Source of the DNA: Bacillus_BE sp042263505
Lineage (GTDB): Bacteria > Bacillota > Bacilli > Bacillales > Cytobacillaceae
Assembly: GCF_042263505.1 (NCBI RefSeq)
Contig: NZ_JBHKFI010000021.1
Span: 1 to 64,000 of the forward strand
DNA: 64,000 bases
Direction of reading: 5' to 3'
Part shown: piece after piece, positions 60,003 through 64,000 of the stretch
How the letters are laid out: each line of letters begins with the position of its first letter
Position numbering within the stretch: position 1 is the first letter of the stretch
Program-made: the position numbers and the translations under genes
Notes under the pieces: generated by a model
The model's input: only the letters and a program-made list of their open reading frames with translations
Databases searched by the model: none
What the model was told of the DNA's origin: nothing

Positions 60003-61097
60003 CTATTTTATTTTCAATACCTTTTGTCGAAACCATGTGACAATAAGGAGAATGGCTGGCAATATGATAAACATAGGAAACCATATGTACGGTACCAATA
60101 TTTTCATATGGGTAAAATAGACATGCTCGGAGATGTTTTTTGACATTGTCATTCCCAAGATTAGTGCAATGATACTTGAGGGGATAATCAGTGCACGATT
60201 ATTTTTTAGATGAAATAATTGCTGGAATCCTTTTAATGCTCCGAGCATATTAATTAAGATCTTTATGATTGCAGTCATAAAAAGGTACAGAATTCCGAAT
60301 ATCTGCAAGTTTTCAATAAAATCTCCGATGCTAATCATACCTAACAGGGTGTATAGGGGATAGAGAAAATGCGAAAACATACTCCCGAAAACGGCAATGG
60401 CAAGCATATCCCAAAATGTGATCATCATTCCAGATAGTAGGGTAGCGAGAATAGTAACCTTTACAATCTTTTCAGGGCGATTCGTATCGGGCCAGAACAT
60501 GCAAAATACGATTGCCTCCCCAAAAGGTTCGGTAATTCCCCCGGGAAATGCCACATTCCATATAGGTTTCCATCCGTTCTCTAAGACAGGCAGCAAATTA
60601 TTTATATGTAAAACCCCTGTTAAATAGAGAAATATCGCTTGGATACAAAACATCACTAATACCAATGGAAAAATCATTTCTCCCAGTCGGGCAACGAGCT
60701 CAATACCGCCGTATACGCAGTAAGCAATGATGATGATAAACACCCCTTCAATAATAAGAAAAGGGGTATTAAATAAAATGGTTGTTGAAATCATATCTCT
60801 AATATCTGCAAGACCTCTGCCTACATGATATAGAAACAAAAGAGAGTATAAAAACGAAATGGGAATACCTATGAAGCGTCCAAATTGCGCAGGAAACCAC
60901 TCCACAAGCGTTTTCCCTGGATTCATTTTCATTAATGTGGTGTATAGGAGAATAACAATTAAGCCAAGGCACATTGATACAAGTTGACCAATCCACGCAT
61001 CCTTGCCAGCTGAACCTCCAAAGCCAAAAATAACGGTTGTTCCTAATTGAAAAATAAAGGTGATGACAAACAACTGATAGCTAGAAATTTTCTGCAT
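60003..61097 (-). CDS. Spore germinant receptor subunit B (GerB family permease)
   Basis: 364-residue APC-superfamily membrane protein with ten predicted segments. Motifs: MQKISSYQLFVITFIFQLGTTVIF, VEWFPAQFGRFIGIPISFLYSLLFL and FGEAIVFCMFWPDTNRPEK. GerAB homologues bind the germinant. TCAGGAGGAAAC precedes the ATG on the minus strand. It points towards the A-C pair and is separately transcribed, unlike the usual A-B-C or A-C-B operons. Confidence 0.9.
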   Translation of the reverse strand: MQKISSYQLFVITFIFQLGTTVIFGFGGSAGKDAWIGQLVSMCLGLIVILLYTTLMKMNPGKTLVEWFPAQFGRFIGIPISFLYSLLFLYHVGRGLADIRDMISTTILFNTPFLIIEGVFIIIIAYCVYGGIELVARLGEMIFPLVLVMFCIQAIFLYLTGVLHINNLLPVLENGWKPIWNVAFPGGITEPFGEAIVFCMFWPDTNRPEKIVKVTILATLLSGMMITFWDMLAIAVFGSMFSHFLYPLYTLLGMISIGDFIENLQIFGILYLFMTAIIKILINMLGALKGFQQLFHLKNNRALIIPSSIIALILGMTMSKNISEHVYFTHMKILVPYIWFPMFIILPAILLIVTWFRQKVLKIK

Positions 61098-61610
61098 TGT
61101 TTCCTCCTGAAATTTAGGAAATTAAGAATCCTTATTTTAGCTTAAGGATATGATGATTCATTATAATCGAGGATTTAGGTCCGTATTATTATAGCCACAG
61201 GGACGAGGTCGTAAACTTGGAGAAGTTGTATTGGAAAGTCTTATTTTGTATGAACTAGGTTTGGAAGAGATGAGGATGTCATGCTAATATAAACAAAATA
61301 GAGGTGTCTACATGAAATTAGATGAGTTTGTAATTGGATAATTGTTCCAAACAAAATCGTTAAAATTAACAAAAGAGGATATTATGAAGTTTGTGGGTGA
61401 ATTTGACCCCAATAAAAAAAACTGTAGGCAAACACGATTTTTAACGAGTTTGTCTACAGTTTGAGGCTGCTCTGTAAGTAGCCTCTCATGCTTCTCAGAG
61501 GGGAATGTAGGACAATGAAAAGCTTATATTTATCATATCACTGATTACGGTTTTGAAATATTAATCATTTATATATTTAATAAAATGAAAGTTATGGGAT
61601 TGTATTATTT
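61098..61610. other. Intergenic region with gene remnants
   Basis: No intact gene. A 30-codon run (61195-61287, GRGRKLGEVVLESLILYELGLEEMRMSC) reads like the end of a GNAT acetyltransferase. An interrupted frame (61312-61464, stop after nine codons, then LFQTKSLKLTKEDIMKFVGEFDP) may be another remnant. AAACTGTAGGCAAAC (61419) and GTTTGTCTACAGTTT (61448) form a stem with T residues on the minus strand, a terminator-like hairpin with no minus gene next to it. Confidence 0.4.
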
Positions 61611-61656
61611 GAGTAAATAAATTAACAAAACTTAACATAATTATGACGTATATAAA
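61611..61656 (+). promoter_or_regulatory. Pho-box-like repeats upstream of pstS
   Basis: TTAACA at 61622 and 61632 and TTATGA at 61641 recur about every 10 bases, as in Bacillus PhoP sites (TTAACA-N5 repeats). TATAAA at 61651 may be the -10. The resulting leader to pstS would be about 180 bases. Another TATAAT word lies at 61781. Confidence 0.6.
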
Positions 61657-61843
61657 GCTGGAGAATATTGATACCTCAAGCTTTATTTGCTTCTATTCGA
61701 TGTTGTCATTCCTTTATATTCCGCGATTTCCCTTTACATAAAAATGAAATAGCTTTTATATAGGCTTAATATTACAGCCCTATAATGAGTTTGTACCCGA
61801 TCGGGAGAAAAGAATTTTACAATGAAAAGCGGAGGGAAATGGA

Positions 61844-62737
61844 ATGAATTTAAAAGGCTTAAAATTATCGATGGCAGCATTTGTCATAGCAGGGGCACTT
61901 GCTGGGTGTGGAAATAATAATGAGGAATCCAAAGCATCTGCAGATTCTGCGTCAAATTCGAAGGAAGAATATTCCGGCACAGTGACTGCTGCTGGATCGA
62001 CTGCACTCCAACCACTTGCTGAGGAAGCTGCAAATGAAATTACAGGCACTTATCCAGATCTATCTGTAACTGTACAAGGCGGGGGCAGCGGAACCGGTGT
62101 TAACCAAGTGGCGGCAGGTGCTGTTGATATCGGAAACTCAGATGTTCCAGCAGCGGAGAAATTAGAAGATCAATCTAAAGCAGGCACGCTTGTAGATACA
62201 AAGGTGGCAGGCATTGCATTCGCGATGGTAGTAAATAAGGATGTAAAAGTGGACTCTTTAACTGAAGAACAAATTCAAGGAATCTTCTCTGGCAAAATTA
62301 AGAATTGGAAGGAAGTTGGAGGGAATGATGAAAAGATTAACGTCATTAATCGCCCTGCATCTTCTGGTACACGTGCCACTTTTGAGAAAATTCTTATGAA
62401 GGATGCAAAAATTGATGACAGTATTGGAACAGCACAAGACTCAAACGGTGCGGTTGAACAGTCGGTTAATTCCACTCCAGGATCCATCAGTTATCTGGCC
62501 ATGTCTTATTTAGTGGGGGACAAAAAAGATAGCTTGACAACCTTAAAAATAAATGGTGTAGAGCCAACTACTCAGAATATCGCCGATCAAAAATATCCTT
62601 TCTGGGCCTATGAGTACATGATTACAAATGGTGAACCAAAAGATGGAGTAAAAGGATTCATTGACTATATCTCTGGTGATGAATTTGCTGATAAAGTAAC
62701 AGAAATGGGATATATTCCAATGTCTGAATTTGAATAA
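61844..62737 (+). CDS. pstS: Phosphate-binding lipoprotein PstS
   Basis: 297-residue solute-binding lipoprotein of the high-affinity phosphate importer. Lipobox GALAGC, then an Asn/Ser/Glu linker. Phosphate-contacting segments are TAAGSTALQPL, GGGSGTGVNQV, DIGNSDVP and NRPASSGTRATFEK. AGCGGAGGGAAATGG gives the start. A leaky-looking terminator separates it from pstC, so it should be the most abundant product. PhoPR control is inferred from the upstream repeats. Confidence 0.95.
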   Translation: MNLKGLKLSMAAFVIAGALAGCGNNNEESKASADSASNSKEEYSGTVTAAGSTALQPLAEEAANEITGTYPDLSVTVQGGGSGTGVNQVAAGAVDIGNSDVPAAEKLEDQSKAGTLVDTKVAGIAFAMVVNKDVKVDSLTEEQIQGIFSGKIKNWKEVGGNDEKINVINRPASSGTRATFEKILMKDAKIDDSIGTAQDSNGAVEQSVNSTPGSISYLAMSYLVGDKKDSLTTLKINGVEPTTQNIADQKYPFWAYEYMITNGEPKDGVKGFIDYISGDEFADKVTEMGYIPMSEFE

Positions 62738-62749
62738 ATGATTGGATAA

Positions 62750-62784
62750 AAAAGGCTGGCTCCTAGTCGGTCTTTTAATTTTTT
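62750..62784 (+). terminator. Partial terminator between pstS and pstC
   Basis: AAAAGGCTGGC pairs with GTCGGTCTTTT (11 bp with several G-T pairs), loop TCCTA, then six T. It probably lowers downstream expression. Confidence 0.65.
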
Positions 62785-62802
62785 CGCAGCGGGGTAAGGA
62801 AT

Positions 62803-63702
62803 ATGAAGGGGAAAAAATCGATAAATTATATTAGAAATGAATATATTGGCAGAATTCTCGTATCAATTAGTGGATTTTTAATTGTTTTTACGACGCTCGC
62901 TATTATCATTTTTATTTGCAGCAAGGGTCTGCAGTCCTTTTTGCATGGTGAAATATCATTTGTTGAAATGTTTACATCTACGAAATGGAGCCCGAATGAT
63001 GCCCAAAATAAATCATATGGCTCGCTCATATTTATCGGAGGCTCTACCTTGGTATCAATAGGTGCTGTGATCATTAGTACACCAGTAGCTATCGGTATTG
63101 CAATTTTCAATAGCTATATTTCTCCAAAATTCGGATCTACGGTTCTGAAACCGACTCTTGAACTACTAGTTGGCATACCATCAGTTGTTTACGGCTTTTT
63201 GGGGGTTACAGTTCTTGTTCCTTTTTTACGTGAGCATTTTGGAGGAGTTGGATTTAGTTTAATCGCAGGAATCATCGTGTTAGCAATTATGATCTTACCT
63301 ACGATTGCCAGCATTTCGGGTGATGCAATAAAAGGGGTTCCATTCGATTATCTGGAGGCTTCATATGGTCTAGGGTCAACTCGTTGGCAGGCGGTCAGCC
63401 GTATCATTATTCCTGCGGCTAAAAAAGGAATCTTGACCGCAATTGTGTTAGGATTAGCCAGAGCCTTTGGTGAGGCATTAGCCGTACAAATGGTAATTGG
63501 AAATACAGTGAAAATGCCGGACTCTTTATATAGTCCGACTTCCACATTAACAAGCATCCTCACAATGGATATGGCAAACACTTTGAATGGCACTGCATGG
63601 AATGATGCTCTCTGGACTTTAGCGATGATTCTATTATTGATTTCGTTCTTGTTTATTTTGATTATTCGATGGATTGGCAAGAGAGGAGCACAAGAGGCAT
63701 GA
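62803..63702 (+). CDS. pstC: Phosphate ABC transporter permease PstC
   Basis: 299-residue permease with six membrane segments. The EAA loop region reads FDYLEASYGLGSTRWQAVSRIIIPAAKKGILTA (~185-217), and TKWSPNDAQNKSYGSL and LVGIPSVVYGFLG are PstC-typical. GGGGTAAGG precedes the ATG. Its TGA overlaps the pstA ATG (ATGA). Confidence 0.95.
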   Translation: MKGKKSINYIRNEYIGRILVSISGFLIVFTTLAIIIFICSKGLQSFLHGEISFVEMFTSTKWSPNDAQNKSYGSLIFIGGSTLVSIGAVIISTPVAIGIAIFNSYISPKFGSTVLKPTLELLVGIPSVVYGFLGVTVLVPFLREHFGGVGFSLIAGIIVLAIMILPTIASISGDAIKGVPFDYLEASYGLGSTRWQAVSRIIIPAAKKGILTAIVLGLARAFGEALAVQMVIGNTVKMPDSLYSPTSTLTSILTMDMANTLNGTAWNDALWTLAMILLLISFLFILIIRWIGKRGAQEA

Positions 63703-64000
63703 GAAACACAGCAAGGATGATAAATAATATTTGGACTGGTATTTTTTATATGATTGCCACGCTAGTGATCATGCTCCTAGTCTTCATGGTATGGAAAATT
63801 CTTTCTTTAGGTTGGGGTTTTTGGGATCCGTCTTTTTTAACGGGACTTCCTAGCAACACGAAGTCCGGGGGAGGAATAGGGCCCCAATTATTTAATTCTT
63901 TTTATTTGCTGATTCTTTCATTGATTCTTTCAGTGCCGTTGGGGCTTGGGGCCGGCATTTTTATGGCAGAGTATGCTAAAAAAGGGAAAATCCTAAATTT
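63699..64000 (+). CDS. pstA: Phosphate ABC transporter permease PstA, partial
   Basis: First 100 codons of the second phosphate permease, cut by the window end. It begins MRNTARMINNIWTGIFYM, with a first membrane segment (ATLVIMLLVFMVWKIL), then DPSFLTGLPSNTKSGGGIGPQLFNSFYLL and PLGLGAGIFMAEYAKKGK, which fit PstA. The start overlaps the pstC stop by four bases. Confidence 0.92.
   Translation, partial: MRNTARMINNIWTGIFYMIATLVIMLLVFMVWKILSLGWGFWDPSFLTGLPSNTKSGGGIGPQLFNSFYLLILSLILSVPLGLGAGIFMAEYAKKGKILN

Noticed and set aside
61195..61287. GNAT acetyltransferase gene
   Set aside because: Only about 30 codons resemble the family; upstream is a stop codon. At most a remnant.

Overview
The window looks like a chromosomal segment of a motile, competent, spore-forming Bacillaceae species (low G+C Firmicute). 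The evidence is gene content and order. Most of the first 38 kb runs in nearly the order known from the Bacillus subtilis tagO-degSU-comF-flgM-hag-hpf-secA-prfB-cccB-ftsEX-ctpB-minJ region, with AGGAGG-type ribosome binding sites, TTG/GTG starts and promoters readable for sigma-A, sigma-D and sigma-H. I could not fix the genus from sequence alone.

Layout. 1-0.72 kb is a non-coding array of ~20-bp TCGCGA-centred repeats. 1-7.2 kb carries wall teichoic acid export and synthesis (tagGH, tagA, tagO), an LCP ligase (tagU) and yvyE. 7.7-14.4 kb holds degS-degU, a small Sda checkpoint gene, a strict 52-bp tandem repeat array, a DegV/FakB fatty-acid binding protein and late competence genes comFA-comFC (no comFB), then yvyF. 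14.6-25 kb is the late flagellar cluster (flgM, flgN, flgKL, yviE, fliW, csrA, hag, flaG, fliDST and one unrecognised small gene), followed by an opposing HD-GYP phosphodiesterase. Sigma-D promoters precede flgM, hag and flaG, and the hag leader carries two apparent CsrA sites, matching the adjacent fliW-csrA. 26.5-38.3 kb is housekeeping: hpf, secA, prfB (with programmed +1 frameshift), a YitT-type membrane protein, cytochrome c551, ftsEX, an M23 hydrolase that probably takes the CwlO role, and ctpB.

Between ctpB and minJ, adjacent in B. subtilis as I recall it, about 8 kb of extra DNA is present. It contains a TnpB-only IS605-type element and a zinc-starvation locus: ycgQR-type permease genes divergent from a zinc-free S14 gene and znuACB, with three Zur-box-like operators. 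A cupin gene, possibly sporulation-controlled, follows.

47.8-61.8 kb is accessory DNA: a decayed gene, a UPF0158 gene, an endonuclease/phosphatase-family gene, a truncated transposase, and a sugar cassette (LacI regulator, AlsE/Rpe-like epimerase, RpiB, PTS EIIBCA) that fits D-allose use and has five LacI-type operators with matching 73-bp spacings. Three copies of a ~100-190 bp non-coding repeat lie around this cassette and an orphan barstar gene. A GerA-family germinant receptor follows (A and C subunits together, B convergent). The window ends in a phosphate transport operon (pstS, pstC and the start of pstA) behind Pho-box-like repeats.
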